Of a stretch of DNA of 64,000 bases, positions 8,990 to 19,941 are shown piece by piece. The notes beneath the pieces were generated by a model. The model worked only from the letters and a program-made list of their open reading frames with translations, searched no databases and was not told the origin of the DNA. Location of the stretch: NCBI RefSeq assembly GCF_000010665.1, contig NC_012796.1:2323501-2387500 (forward strand), read 5' to 3'. Origin of the DNA: Solidesulfovibrio magneticus RS-1 (GTDB lineage: Bacteria; Desulfobacterota; Desulfovibrionia; Desulfovibrionales; Desulfovibrionaceae). Made by a program: the position numbers and the translations under genes. The number at the start of each line of letters is the position of its first letter. The stretch's first letter is position 1.

Positions 8990-9262
8990 ATGACCAAGGC
9001 TGATCTGGTAGGAAAAATTGCCGAAAAGACAGGGCTGACCAAAGCCAACGCCGAACGCGCCCTCAACGCCTTTATCGAGGCGATCGAGGAAACGCTGGTT
9101 GGCGAAGGCAAGATCACGCTGACGGGGTTTGGCACCTTCATGGTGGACGAGCGCAAGGCCCGCACCGGCCGCAATCCCCGCACCGGCGCCGAGATCAATA
9201 TCCCGGCTTCCAAAGTCGTCAAATTTCGGCCGGGCAAATTGCTCAAGGACGCTATTCAATAA
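8990..9262 (+). CDS. hup: DNA-binding protein HU
   Basis: A 90-aa histone-like nucleoid protein that binds and bends DNA as a dimer. The sequence is a full HU: N-terminal helices MTKADLVGKIAEKTGLTKANAE, central GFGTFMV sheet, the DNA-gripping arm ARTGRNPRTGAEI with the conserved RNP tip, and the C-terminal KVVKFRPGKLLKDAI. A strong GAGGAGGAGAGG precedes the ATG at 8990. The 205-nt upstream gap should hold its promoter, but no convincing -35/-10 pair was found. A tiny membrane-protein gene follows after 21 nt and both end at the terminator at 9495. Confidence 0.97.
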   Translation: MTKADLVGKIAEKTGLTKANAERALNAFIEAIEETLVGEGKITLTGFGTFMVDERKARTGRNPRTGAEINIPASKVVKFRPGKLLKDAIQ

Positions 9263-9283
9263 CCAATCGCGGGAGAAGCTCAC

Positions 9284-9466
9284 ATGTTACACGGCGAAAC
9301 CGTCCACAGCCCCCTGCCGCAGGACCTCCCCTGGTGGCAGCCCGATCATTTCGTGTTTTTCAGCGTGCTCTACTTGGTGCTCTTCATCATCGCCTCGGGC
9401 ATGGGCTATTGCATCTTCAAAGCCTACCAGGACACCAAGAACGCCCCGGCTCACGGCCACCACTAA
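9284..9466 (+). CDS. Small single-pass membrane protein of unknown function
   Basis: A 60-aa protein with one clear transmembrane segment (about residues 23-47, HFVFFSVLYLVLFIIASGMG), an N-terminal tail with a PWW motif and a C-terminal tail ending in AHGHH. I do not recognise a family with certainty; the architecture is like small subunits of respiratory or transport complexes. It lies 21 nt after hup with its own Shine-Dalgarno (GGGAGAAG) and directly before an intrinsic terminator, so it is almost certainly expressed. GC and codon use match the neighbours. Confidence 0.75.
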   Translation: MLHGETVHSPLPQDLPWWQPDHFVFFSVLYLVLFIIASGMGYCIFKAYQDTKNAPAHGHH

Positions 9467-9494
9467 GTCTTTTCCCGGCCTCGGGATCGCGCCG

Positions 9495-9525
9495 CCGCCC
9501 GGCTTGCCGCCGGGCGGTTTTGTTT
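9495..9525 (+). terminator. Rho-independent terminator after hup unit
   Basis: Perfect 9-bp stem CCGCCCGGC (9495-9503) / GCCGGGCGG (9509-9517) with a 5-nt loop, followed by TTTTGTTT. Confidence 0.88.
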
Positions 9526-9772
9526 GGCGTGTGGGGGCCTGCGCCTTTGCCGGGCGCTGAACCTGTCGGGGACGGGGATGTCGGCGCTTTTATGGGAAAA
9601 CGCTTGGCGCTTTTCCAGACCAGGGCAGGCCTCATCCGGCAGGGGAGGCGGCGGTTGAACGACGGGATCTTTTTTGACAAGACGTGGATTGCCTCCCTTG
9701 ACAGGGAGGAGTGCGTCGGGTAAATGACCCTGCTTTACCGCGAGGGAATTTTTCAAAGAGGGGGTGATGTGA
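9526..9772 (+). promoter_or_regulatory. rpsU operon upstream region with putative sigma-70 promoter
   Basis: This gap before rpsU holds no gene. TTGACA at 9698-9703 followed by 17 nt and TAAATG at 9721-9726 is the best candidate promoter for the rpsU-rpoD operon: the -35 is perfect, the -10 is weak. A second TTGACA lies at 9674-9679. A short inverted repeat GGAAAACGC / GCGCTTTTCC around 9594-9616 lies upstream. Promoter assignment is by eye only. Confidence 0.45.
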
Positions 9773-9973
9773 ATGCCCGGTGTCTACCTTGAGGAGTCCG
9801 ACAACTTTGACGTGGCCCTGCGCCGCTTCAAGAAGCAGGTCGAAAAATCCGGGATTCTCTCCGAGCTGAAGAAACGTCAGCACTTTGAGAAACCCAGCGT
9901 CATGCGCAAGAAGAAGAAGGCCGCCGCTCGCAAGCGGTTGCTCAAGAAAATGCGCAAAATCAACATGATGTAA
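9773..9973 (+). CDS. rpsU: 30S ribosomal protein S21
   Basis: A 66-aa ribosomal protein S21, which acts on the 30S platform near the anti-Shine-Dalgarno region. It opens [21 protein letters not shown] and ends in the expected very basic tail [26 protein letters not shown] lies ahead of the ATG at 9773. Its TAA overlaps the next start by one base (TAATG), tying it to yqeY. It is the first gene of the operon that ends with dnaG and rpoD. Confidence 0.97.
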   Translation: MPGVYLEESDNFDVALRRFKKQVEKSGILSELKKRQHFEKPSVMRKKKKAAARKRLLKKMRKINMM

Positions 9974-10419
9974 TGAATCTCATAGCCCGTATCGAATCCG
10001 ACTACCTGGCTTCCATGAAGGCCAGGGACGAGTTGACCCTCGGTGTCTTGCGGATGCTTAAGTCAGCCGCGAAAAACCGTCAGGTCGAACTGCGACGCCC
10101 TTTGACCGAGGACGAGTATTGCGACGTCCTGGCCAAGCAGGCCAAGCAGCGCCGGGAGTCCATCGAACAGTTCGCCAAGGCGAACCGGGCTGATCTTGTC
10201 GAAAAAGAGGAGCGGGAGCTGGGCGTTTTGCTCGCCTATCTTCCCGCTCCCTTGACCGACGACGAGCTTGCCGCCGCCGTCAACGCCGCCGTGACCGACC
10301 TTGCCGCCGCCTCCATGAAGGACATGGGGAAGGTCGTGCAGGCGGTGCTGGCCGCTCACAAGGGGCGGGTCGACGGCAAGCGGGTCAGCGACGCCGTCAA
10401 GGCGCGCCTCGCTTCCTGA
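9973..10419 (+). CDS. yqeY: GatB/YqeY domain protein
   Basis: A 148-aa YqeY family protein, an all-helical domain related to the tail of the amidotransferase subunit GatB. Its precise role is unsettled; a link to tRNA-dependent amidation is assumed from the family. Recognisable segments are DELTLGVLRMLKSAAKNRQVE (about 18-38), AKQRRESIEQFAKANRADLV and the C-terminal SMKDMGKVVQAVLAAHKGRVDG typical of the family. The start ATG overlaps the rpsU stop by one base. It is often found next to rpsU and dnaG, as here. Confidence 0.93.
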   Translation: MNLIARIESDYLASMKARDELTLGVLRMLKSAAKNRQVELRRPLTEDEYCDVLAKQAKQRRESIEQFAKANRADLVEKEERELGVLLAYLPAPLTDDELAAAVNAAVTDLAAASMKDMGKVVQAVLAAHKGRVDGKRVSDAVKARLAS

Positions 10420-10442
10420 CCTCCCCGAATCCACATTTTCTT

Positions 10443-12764
10443 ATGGAATCCAGAACTCTTTCGTTGCTGGAGTTTCCGAAGGTTTTGGACCGGTTGGCCG
10501 GCTATGCCGCCTCGGAACCGGCCGCCGCCGCCTGTCGGGCCCTTGGGCCCATGGGCGATGCCGCGCGTTTGGCCACGGAACAGCGAAAGCTCGTCGAGGC
10601 CCTTGAGCTGCGCCGCGACCGGGCCTTCGAATTCACCGCTTTTCCCGACATCGAGCCGCTTTTCGCCGTACTCGAAAGCGAACGCCGGGTCCTGGACCTC
10701 GATGCGCTGGTCGCTCTTTCCCACGTGCTGTCGCGGGTGGCCGCCCTGCGCGAAGCCCTGGGCCGCGAAGAGGGCGACTCCGTACTCGGCGCTATCGTCT
10801 ACCGCACGCCCTGGGCCAAGAAGACCCAGGCCGCCCTGGCCCGTTGCCTGGGCCCGGACGGACGCCTCAAGGACGAAAGCTCGCCCGAGCTTTTCTCCGT
10901 GCGCCAGGAAATCCGCTCCATCCACCAGACCATCCTGACCAAGGTCAAGGAGTTCATCTCCGAGCGCGAGCTGGGGCCGCTTTTGCAGGACGATTACGTC
11001 ACCATCTCCTCGGACCGCTACGTCCTGCCGCTGCGGGCCAATTTCAAGGGCCGCCTGCCCGGCGTCATCCACGACTATTCCCAGACCGGGGAAACCATCT
11101 ACGTGGAGCCCTTTTTCCTGGTGGAGATCAACAATCGCCTCCAGGAACTCAAAAACGAGGAGCGCGAGGCCGAGGCCCGGGTCATGGCCTTTTTGACCGG
11201 CCTGGCCCGGGACGAGCGCCGGGAAGTGGCGGCCTCCTACCGCCTGCTCGTGGATTGCGACGTGCTGTGGGCCAAGGCCGCCTTGTGCGATGCCTTTGGT
11301 GGCACGCTGCCCGAGGTCGCCCAGGGCCGGGCCGTGCGCCTGCTCGCCGCCCGCCATCCCCTGCTGGCCCTGGCCGGCCCGGATTCCGCCGTGGCCCAGG
11401 ACCTGGAACTGGCCCCCGACCAACGGGCGCTTATCGTCACTGGGGCCAACGCCGGCGGCAAGACCGTCTGTTTGAAGACCTTGGGGCTTCTGGCCGCCAT
11501 GGCCCTGTCGGGGTTGCCCGTGCCGGCCGGGGAGGGCAGCAGCCTGCCCTTTTTCGCCAAGATTTTCGTCTTTCTCGGCGACGAGCAAAGCCTTGAGGAC
11601 CATTTGTCCACCTTCACGGCCCAGATCCGCCACCTCTCGCGCGTCTGGCCGGACATCGACGCGGACACGCTGGTGCTCCTTGACGAATTCGGGGCCGGCA
11701 CCGACCCGTCCCAGGGCGCGGCCTTGGCCCAGGCCGTGGTGGACGGTCTCCTTGACCGGGGGGCCTATCTGGCCGCCGCCACCCACTTTCCGGCGCTCAA
11801 GGCCTACGGTCTGTCCCGGGAAGGCGTGCGCGCCGCCTGCATGCTCTTTGATCCGGCCACCAAAAAGCCGCTCTACCGTCTGGCCTACGATCAGGTCGGG
11901 GCGTCCATCGCCCTGGACGTGGCCCGGGAGCACGGCCTGCCCGAGGACATCCTGGAGCGGGCCAACCGCTATCTGCTCCTGGACGGCAACGACACCGGAC
12001 TGGTGTTCGACCGCTTAAATGACCTGGCCTTGCGTCGCGAACACGAGCTGGAGGCCATTGCCGCCAAGCGGCTGGCCGAAGAAGGCAAGATTCAAAAGCT
12101 CAAGGACAACTTGAAGAAAGCTCAGGACAAGCTGGTGGAGGAAATCCGCGAGCTGTCCCGCGACATCGTGCGTCGCCACGAGGCCGGACGCCTGGGACGT
12201 AAGGAAGCGCAAAAGGCCCTTGCCGATGTTCGCAAAAGACTTATTGATGAAAGCAACGAATTGACCGGGGGACCCGGAGGCGAGGCCGCGGCTGTGGCCT
12301 TCGACCTGTCCGTCGTGGCTCCTGGCGATTCGGTTCAGGTGACAAGCTGGAACAAAATCGGCGTGGTGCGGGAAAAAGACCTCAAGCGTCAGGCCGCCAA
12401 GGTCGATATTGGCGGCGTGAGCCTGTGGGTGAACGTGGCTGATCTGGCCCCGGCCGCCGGCAAACCGGCCAAGGCCGGGGGCGGTGCGGTGGTGACGCCG
12501 ACAGCCTCGGAGGCCAAGGGGCTGGGGTTGGTGGTCGATTTGCGGGGAATGCGCGCCGACGTGGCTGAGAGCGAGCTTTTGGCCTTTGTCGACAATGCGC
12601 TGCTGCGCGGGCACGGCGAGCTGGAGGTCATCCACGGTCGGGGCACCGGGGCGCTTAGGCGTGAGGTGCATCGGATGCTGAAGGACCATCCCCAGGTCGC
12701 GTCCTTTGCCATCGCTCCCGAGGATCGGGGCGGCGACGGCATGACCATGGTGACGCTCAAATAA
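10443..12764 (+). CDS. mutS2: Endonuclease MutS2
   Basis: A 773-aa MutS2: an ATP-dependent DNA-structure-binding protein with a C-terminal Smr nuclease domain, linked in other bacteria to suppression of recombination and to ribosome collision rescue. Order: N-terminal core and clamp (about 1-320), ABC-type ATPase with Walker A TGANAGGKT (about 335) and Walker B LVLLDEFGAGTDPSQG (about 411), a coiled-coil clamp (about 510-610, rich in Glu/Lys/Ala) and the Smr domain from about 695 with VVDLRGMRADVAE and HGRGTGALR. Length matches the family (about 780). The start ATG lies 24 nt after yqeY with no strong Shine-Dalgarno. Its insertion in the rpsU-dnaG-rpoD operon is notable. Confidence 0.96.
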   Translation: MESRTLSLLEFPKVLDRLAGYAASEPAAAACRALGPMGDAARLATEQRKLVEALELRRDRAFEFTAFPDIEPLFAVLESERRVLDLDALVALSHVLSRVAALREALGREEGDSVLGAIVYRTPWAKKTQAALARCLGPDGRLKDESSPELFSVRQEIRSIHQTILTKVKEFISERELGPLLQDDYVTISSDRYVLPLRANFKGRLPGVIHDYSQTGETIYVEPFFLVEINNRLQELKNEEREAEARVMAFLTGLARDERREVAASYRLLVDCDVLWAKAALCDAFGGTLPEVAQGRAVRLLAARHPLLALAGPDSAVAQDLELAPDQRALIVTGANAGGKTVCLKTLGLLAAMALSGLPVPAGEGSSLPFFAKIFVFLGDEQSLEDHLSTFTAQIRHLSRVWPDIDADTLVLLDEFGAGTDPSQGAALAQAVVDGLLDRGAYLAAATHFPALKAYGLSREGVRAACMLFDPATKKPLYRLAYDQVGASIALDVAREHGLPEDILERANRYLLLDGNDTGLVFDRLNDLALRREHELEAIAAKRLAEEGKIQKLKDNLKKAQDKLVEEIRELSRDIVRRHEAGRLGRKEAQKALADVRKRLIDESNELTGGPGGEAAAVAFDLSVVAPGDSVQVTSWNKIGVVREKDLKRQAAKVDIGGVSLWVNVADLAPAAGKPAKAGGGAVVTPTASEAKGLGLVVDLRGMRADVAESELLAFVDNALLRGHGELEVIHGRGTGALRREVHRMLKDHPQVASFAIAPEDRGGDGMTMVTLK

Positions 12765-12854
12765 GCGTCGGCATTTTTTGTTCGCTTCGCCGGCGGGAGC
12801 GAGCAACCCTTGGGCGGCCCCGGGCCGCTTGCAACGTTTGTCTGGCCGGGTGCG

Positions 12855-14577
12855 ATGAAAAATGATTCCGGGGCCGTGGCGGCGGTCAAGGCCCGGGCCA
12901 ACATCGCCGAAATCGTGGGGCGTTATGTGACCCTGCGGCCGGTCGGCAGCCGGCTGGTGGGGCCTTGTCCGTTTCACCAGGAGACCAAGGGGTCGTTTAA
13001 CGTACATCCCGACAAAGGCTTTTTCCACTGTTTCGGATGCCAGGCCTCGGGGGACGTGATTGATTTTTTTTGCCGCATAAACGGCCTGGAGTTTCGTGAA
13101 GGGCTGGAGCGGCTGGCAGCCGAAGTGGGAGTCGATCTCGGCCGGGCGCGCAGCGACCCGCGCGCGGCGGCCAAGAAGCGCGAACGCGACGCTTGCCTAG
13201 CCATGCACGAGCTGGCTGACCGGTATTTCCGCCACTTGCTTGGCCGGGACGAAGGCCGGGTGGCCCGGGAGTACCTGGAAAGGCGCGGGGTCAGCGCCGA
13301 GATGATCGAGCGGTTTTCCCTGGGCGTGAGCCCCGAGGGCTGGCAGGGCCTGCAAACCGTGCTGCGCGGCAGGGGCTTTGACGACGATTCGGCCATCATC
13401 GCGGGCCTTTTGACCCAGGGCAAGAACGGGCGCACATGGGACCGGTTTCGCGGCCGGCTCATGTTTCCCATCCGCGACGGCGGCGGCCGGGTCATCGCCT
13501 TTGGCGGCCGGGTCATGGGCGAGGGCGATCCGAAGTATCTCAACAGCGCCGAAACCCCCATCTATACCAAGGGGCAGCATCTTTACGGACTCTACGAAGC
13601 CAGGCCGGTCATGGCCAAGACCCGGCGGGCGCTTTTGAGCGAGGGCTATCTCGACGTCATCACCCTGCACCAGTTCGGCTACGGCGAGGCCTGCGGGGTG
13701 CTGGGAACGGCCATGACCCATGAGCAGGCCAAGCGCCTAAGCGGGTTCGCCCCCCGGGTCGATCTGGTCTTTGACGGCGACGCGCCTGGGCGCAAGGCGG
13801 CCTTGCGGGCGGCCCAGATGCTTTTGACCCTTGGCGGAGCCTGCCGGGTAGTGCCCCTGCCCGACGGCGAGGACGTGGACAGCCTGCTTCATGCCCAGGG
13901 GCGCGACGGATTCGAAGCCTGTCTGGAACGGGCCGAAGACGGACTCAATTTCTGTCTGCGCATGGTGCGCGAGAGCTACGCCCCCCGGGAGATCGTGGCC
14001 TGGGCCGGGGAGTTTTTGGGGGGCCTGGCCGACGAGGGCCTGCGGGCGCTGTTTATTCCGCGCGTGGCCTCGGGGCTGGGGCTGGCCGAGGCCGAACTGC
14101 GACGGCTGCTTTCCCGACCGGCCAAGAGGCCGGCCCCCGGGCCACGGCCGGGCGAGACGGCCGCGCCGCGCCAGCCGGCCTGGGAGCTGGCCCCGCGCGA
14201 CGCACAGATTTTGTCGTTTGTCGTGCGCCGGCCGGACTATGCGGCGCACCTTGCCGGAGCCGGGGCGGGCGAGCTTTTGGGCAACGCCGACGCCCGGCTG
14301 TTTTTCGCCAGATTGGCCGGATTGGTTTCGGACGAGGCCGAGGCGCGCCTGACCGAGCCCGAAACCGCCTTTTGGGCCAAGGCGCAGATGGAACCGCCCG
14401 TGTCCGACGAGGACGCGGCGGCGTTTTTCGAGGAACTTTGCGTATTTCTCCATGAGGCGCGGGAGAGCGACCGGCGGCGGTCCGTCATGGACGCCATCCG
14501 TCTGGCCCAGCAACGGGGAGACAGCGAGGAAGCCCTGCGGCTACTCGGGGAACTGCAAGCCCTTTCCGGGAGGGGAG

Positions 14578-14585
<8 letters not shown>
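12855..14585 (+). CDS. dnaG: DNA primase
   Basis: A 576-aa bacterial primase that makes RNA primers at the replication fork. The N-terminal zinc-binding domain has Cys38, His41, Cys59 and Cys62 (CPFH...FHCFGC). The catalytic core follows, with VIAFGGR, the TOPRIM motifs [12 protein letters not shown] and [12 protein letters not shown], and a C-terminal helicase-interaction region. The frame is open 15 codons upstream, but homology starts at ATG 12855 ([17 protein letters not shown]). The end overlaps the rpoD start by 8 nt, so rpoD translation is probably coupled to dnaG. Confidence 0.96.
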
Positions 14586-16344
<1,759 letters not shown>

Positions 16345-16380
16345 GCCGCGCTAATCGCTTCTGCTGCTTTAGAAAACGAG

Positions 16381-16418
16381 AACGCCCTCCGGTCGTATAG
16401 ATCGGAGGGCGTTTTTTT
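16381..16418 (+). terminator. Rho-independent terminator of the rpsU-rpoD operon
   Basis: Perfect 10-bp stem ACGCCCTCCG (16382-16391) / CGGAGGGCGT (16403-16412) followed by seven T. Textbook intrinsic terminator 37 nt after the rpoD stop. Confidence 0.95.
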
Positions 16419-16466
16419 CCGGCGGCTGATAAGCCGGCTGCCGGTCGTACCTGGGAACATGGTATT

Positions 16467-16919
16467 CTAGTTGCCGGTGTACTGCCGCAAAAACTGATCG
16501 AGCTGGTTGGCGAACGCCTCCCGGTCCCGGTTGGACAGGGGCGGCGGGCCGCCGGTGACCACCCCCGAGTCGCGCAGCTCCGAGAGCAGCCCCCGCATGG
16601 CCAGCTTGCCCAGGATGTTGTCGCGGGTGTAGCGCTCCCCGCGCGGGTTCAGGGCATGGGCGTCCTTCTCCACCACCTGGGCAGCCAACGGAATGTCGGC
16701 CGTAATGACCAGATCGCCGGGAGCCACGCGTTCGACGATGACCCCGTCCACCACGTCAAAGCCCTGGCCCACCCGCACGGCCGTGATATGGGGCGACTCG
16801 GGGAAGCGCAGGGCCTTGTTGGCGACGAGCACCAGGGCAATCCCCCGGCGCATGGCCGCCCGGCACAGGATGTCCTTGATGGGCGTGGGCAGGGCGTCGG
16901 CATCGGCGTAAATCTTCAT
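16467..16919 (-). CDS. DUF188 (YaiI/YqxD) family protein
   Basis: A 150-aa protein of the DUF188/UPF0178 family, a PIN-like fold whose biochemical role is not established. The N-terminus [18 protein letters not shown] carries the conserved Asp cluster of the family (usually YVDADACPVK; the common Cys is Leu here). Further family segments are [25 protein letters not shown] and [17 protein letters not shown]. Start taken at ATG 16919, where the family similarity begins and AAGGA lies upstream; the open frame further upstream runs into the neighbouring gene. It sits 25 nt downstream of the LOG-family gene, so the two are likely co-transcribed. Confidence 0.9.
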   Translation of the reverse strand: MKIYADADALPTPIKDILCRAAMRRGIALVLVANKALRFPESPHITAVRVGQGFDVVDGVIVERVAPGDLVITADIPLAAQVVEKDAHALNPRGERYTRDNILGKLAMRGLLSELRDSGVVTGGPPPLSNRDREAFANQLDQFLRQYTGN

Positions 16920-16944
16920 GCTGTCCTTACGCGTCGTGAAAAGG

Positions 16945-17601
16945 TTAGACGATGACGTGCCGCCGGATGTAGGCCACGGCCTCTTCCGGCGTGTCCAGGA
17001 CCGTGAACAGCTCCAGGTCCTCGGCTGAGACGAACCCCCGATCCAGAACCGTGCCCTTGAACCAGTCAATCAGCCCGCCCCAGAAGGCCTTGCCCATGAA
17101 GATGATGGGAAAGGGCTTGATGCGCCGGGTCTGGATGAGCACCAGGGCTTCGCTCAGTTCGTCCAGGGTGCCGAAGCCCCCGGGCATGGCGATGTAGGCC
17201 ATGGCGTACTTGATGAACATGAGTTTGCGGATGAAAAAATAGCGGTAATCGCTGCGGATGGTCAGGAACTTGTTGGGCTGCTGCTCAAGGGGCAGATGGA
17301 TATGCAAGCCCACCGACTCGCCGCCGCATTCGTAGGCCCCCTTATTGGCCGCTTCCATGAGCCCCGGTCCGCCGCCGGTGATGACCGAATAGCCGGCCTG
17401 GCACAGCATGTGGGCAAGCTTGGCCGTTTCAGCGTAGAGCGGTTCGTCGGGGCCTATCCTGGCCGAGCCGAAGATGGACACGGCCGGTTTCAATTCTCCA
17501 AGCTGCTCGAATCCATCGACGATTTCGGCCATGATCTTGAAAAGCCGCCAGGATTCCGACATCGACAGATCGTTGATCAAGTATTGGCGCGAGGCGGACA
17601 T
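16945..17601 (-). CDS. LOG family nucleotide 5'-monophosphate phosphoribohydrolase-like protein
   Basis: A 218-aa Rossmann-like protein of the TIGR00730/LOG family. Members hydrolyse the N-glycosidic bond of nucleoside 5'-monophosphates (plant and bacterial cytokinin activation, or purine nucleotide turnover). Both signature motifs are intact: GGGPGLMEA (76-84) and PGGFGTLDE (140-148), the latter holding the catalytic Glu. The N-terminal extension of about 35 residues is common in proteobacterial forms. AAAGGAG precedes the ATG at 17601. Older annotations call such genes lysine decarboxylase, which is not supported. Confidence 0.92.
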   Translation of the reverse strand: MSASRQYLINDLSMSESWRLFKIMAEIVDGFEQLGELKPAVSIFGSARIGPDEPLYAETAKLAHMLCQAGYSVITGGGPGLMEAANKGAYECGGESVGLHIHLPLEQQPNKFLTIRSDYRYFFIRKLMFIKYAMAYIAMPGGFGTLDELSEALVLIQTRRIKPFPIIFMGKAFWGGLIDWFKGTVLDRGFVSAEDLELFTVLDTPEEAVAYIRRHVIV

Positions 17602-17670
17602 GGGCGCTCCTTTGGCTGATTACCGGGCAGGGCCTTTTCAGCGGCGGCCGAACGGGGTACACGGCGTCCT

Positions 17671-17750
17671 CCGGCAAACGGCCGACCGCCGTTTGCCGGT
17701 CTTGCCCGCAAAGGCGCTTATTATCAAGACGCGGCCGCCTGGGCGGCCGC
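17671..17750. promoter_or_regulatory. Two inverted repeats and putative -10 upstream of the beta-CASP gene
   Basis: Upstream of the beta-CASP hydrolase are a perfect 12-bp inverted repeat CCGGCAAACGGC (17671-17682) / GCCGTTTGCCGG (17688-17699), a good -10 hexamer TATTAT at 17719-17724, and a perfect 9-bp hairpin GCGGCCGCC (17731-17739) / GGCGGCCGC (17742-17750) that ends only a few bases before the Shine-Dalgarno GGAGG. The first could be an operator or the end of a transcript; the second would fold in the 5' leader. Roles are inferred. Confidence 0.45.
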
Positions 17751-17763
17751 ACCCGGAGGCACC

Positions 17764-19371
17764 ATGAAGGTCAAGTTCCTCGGCGCGGCCGGAACCGTCA
17801 CCGGTTCCTGCCATCTTATCGAGACCGCCACGGCCCGCTTTGCCATCGACTGCGGCATGCACCAGGGCAACGAGGTCATCGAGCGCCGAAACCTCGACAC
17901 CTCGGTCTACAAGCCCCGCAACATCGACTTCTTCCTGCTCACCCACGCCCATATCGACCATTCGGGACTCCTTCCGCGCATGGTCAAGACCGGCTTTAGC
18001 GGCAAGATCTATTGCACGCCGCCGACCAAAGAGCTGCTCGCCATCATGCTGGAGGACAGCGCCCACATCCAGGAGATGGAAGCCGAATGGGCCAGCCGCA
18101 AAAGCCGCCGCCATGGCGGCCGGACCGTGGAAGCCCTCTACACCAAGGCCGACGCCCTGGCCGCCGCCGCCTTGTTGACCCCTGTCCCTTACGGCGAGTC
18201 CTTCTCGCCGGCCCCGGGCATCACCGCCGTCTACCACGACGCCGGGCATATCCTGGGATCGGCCTTTATTGAATTGTCCCTGGACGGCAACGGCAAGCGC
18301 ACGCGGATGCTGTTCTCCGGCGACCTCGGCCGGCCCGATCAGCTCCTCGTCAACGATCCGGACAAGCCGGTGGAGTCCGACTACCTCTTTCTGGAAGGCA
18401 CCTACGGCGACCGCGACCACAAAAACCCCCAGGACAGCCGCGAGGAACTGGCCCAGGCCATCCGCGAGAGCTACACCCGGGGCGGCAAGGTCATCATTCC
18501 GGCCTTTGCCGTGGAACGCACCCAGGAAATGCTTTTCTGCCTGCACCTGCTGCTCAAGGAAGGCCGCATCCCGGCCGATCTGCCGGTCTTCGTGGACAGC
18601 CCGCTGGCCATCAAGGCCACGGAGATCTTTCGCCGCAACCCGGCCTACCTCGACGCCGAGACCCGGGCCTATTATGATCGGGGCGAAGACCCGCTGTCCC
18701 TGCCCAATCTCCGCTTCACCCAGACCACCGACCAGTCGCGCGAGATCAACGAACTCAAAGGCCCGGCCATCGTCATCGCCGCCAGCGGCATGTGCAACGC
18801 CGGCCGCGTCAAGCACCACCTGCGCCACAACCTGTGGCGTCCCGAGGCCGGCATCGTCTTTGTCGGCTTCCAGGCCATGGGCACGCCCGGCCGCAAGATC
18901 GTGGACGGCGCGAAAATGATCCGCATCCTGGGCGAGGAAGTGGCGGTCAACGCCAAGGTCTACACCATCGGCGGCTTTTCCTCCCACGCTGGCCAGAGCC
19001 AGATTCTCGCCTGGCTGTCGCATTTCAAGGTCAACCATCCCCAGGTGTTTCTGGTCCACGGCGAGCAGAAGTCCCTGGAGACCCTGGCCGGGCTGATCCG
19101 CCAGCGTTTTGGGGTCAAGGTGCGCATTCCCCAGTACCTTGAGGAATACACGCTCACGCCCGGAGCCGAGCCGGTGGTGGCCGTGGACGCCGAAAAGGCC
19201 CACCCGCATATCGACTGGGAAGTGCTGTTCGCCGAGATGGAAGGACGGCTGGCCCGGCTTCGTGGCAAGGCCAAGGATCTGTCCGAGCGCCCGTCCGAGG
19301 AGCAGGCGGAACTGCGCCAGCGGATTACGACCCTGGACCGGGAGATGTTGGAGCTGCTCTCGGAATTGTAG
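17764..19371 (+). CDS. Metallo-beta-lactamase fold beta-CASP RNase-like protein
   Basis: A 535-aa member of the beta-CASP/RMMBL group related to CPSF-73 and the archaeal/bacterial exonucleases, expected to cut or trim RNA with two zinc ions. The metal motif is HAHIDH (61-66), followed by DAGHILGSAF and SGDLGR. The beta-CASP domain has SRE-type and IPAFAVERTQEML elements (about 240-255), ASGMCNAGRVKHHL (about 340-353), and the RMMBL segment ends in GGFSSHAGQ and VHGEQ (about 400-440). The C-terminal 90 residues are helical and charged. GGAGG sits right before the ATG at 17764. Confidence 0.93.
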   Translation: MKVKFLGAAGTVTGSCHLIETATARFAIDCGMHQGNEVIERRNLDTSVYKPRNIDFFLLTHAHIDHSGLLPRMVKTGFSGKIYCTPPTKELLAIMLEDSAHIQEMEAEWASRKSRRHGGRTVEALYTKADALAAAALLTPVPYGESFSPAPGITAVYHDAGHILGSAFIELSLDGNGKRTRMLFSGDLGRPDQLLVNDPDKPVESDYLFLEGTYGDRDHKNPQDSREELAQAIRESYTRGGKVIIPAFAVERTQEMLFCLHLLLKEGRIPADLPVFVDSPLAIKATEIFRRNPAYLDAETRAYYDRGEDPLSLPNLRFTQTTDQSREINELKGPAIVIAASGMCNAGRVKHHLRHNLWRPEAGIVFVGFQAMGTPGRKIVDGAKMIRILGEEVAVNAKVYTIGGFSSHAGQSQILAWLSHFKVNHPQVFLVHGEQKSLETLAGLIRQRFGVKVRIPQYLEEYTLTPGAEPVVAVDAEKAHPHIDWEVLFAEMEGRLARLRGKAKDLSERPSEEQAELRQRITTLDREMLELLSEL

Positions 19372-19547
19372 GCTCAAACAACGGACGCGGCTTCGGGCAG
19401 GCCCCGGGGCCGCGCCGTCCGTCGACAGGGGAGGGCGGCGTGGCTGGCGTCCGGTGCTCGAAATCCGTAAAAAGCCTTTCGGGCCTTGGCTGCTTGGGAG
19501 CGGGAAGCGCCCCGGAAGGCGCGGCCCGTGAGTCGGCGGGCGGCTGG

Positions 19548-19766
19548 CTACTTGAGGCGGTAGGTGATGCGGCCGCGGGTGAGGTCGTAGGGCGAAAGCT
19601 CGACCTTGACCCGGTCGCCGGGCAGGATGCGGATGTAGAACTTGCGCATTTTGCCGGAAATGTGGGCCAGCACTTCGTGACCGTTTTCCAGCTCGACGCG
19701 GAACATGGCGTTGGGCAGTGCTTCCTGCACCACGCCGTCAACCTCGATGGCGCCTTCTTTGGCCAT
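19548..19766 (-). CDS. infA: Translation initiation factor IF-1
   Basis: A 72-aa OB-fold IF-1, which occupies the 30S A site during initiation. The whole protein matches the family: [56 protein letters not shown] and TRGRITYR. Start ATG at 19766 is preceded by AGGAGG. It stands alone on the minus strand, convergent with the beta-CASP gene and divergent from the aminopeptidase gene, away from the usual ribosomal protein cluster. The convergent gap 19372-19547 contains a GC hairpin around 19381-19422 without a T-tract. Confidence 0.97.
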   Translation of the reverse strand: MAKEGAIEVDGVVQEALPNAMFRVELENGHEVLAHISGKMRKFYIRILPGDRVKVELSPYDLTRGRITYRLK

Positions 19767-19888
19767 AAACAGTATCCTCCTGACGGCGCGCCCCATGGAC
19801 GCGGCCGAATGGTCGCGTTATCGTGAACGGGGTTAGGTAGATGGTTTTTTCGAAAAAGGCAAGGGGCAGGGAGGCTTGCCGTCCGTTC

Positions 19889-19918
19889 TTGCCGCCTGGC
19901 CGCATTTTGGAGTATAGC
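19889..19918 (+). promoter_or_regulatory. Putative promoter of the M29 aminopeptidase gene
   Basis: TTGCCG (19889-19894), 18-nt spacer, TATAGC (19913-19918), 23 nt before the GTG start. Four of six bases match in each box; assigned by eye. Confidence 0.33.
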
Positions 19919-19941
19919 GTTGAAAAAAAGGAAGAACCGCC

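Noticed and set aside
16945-17601. Lysine decarboxylase annotation for the LOG family gene
   Set aside because: GGGPGxMEA and PGGxGTxxE are signatures of nucleotide phosphoribohydrolases; there is no PLP site.
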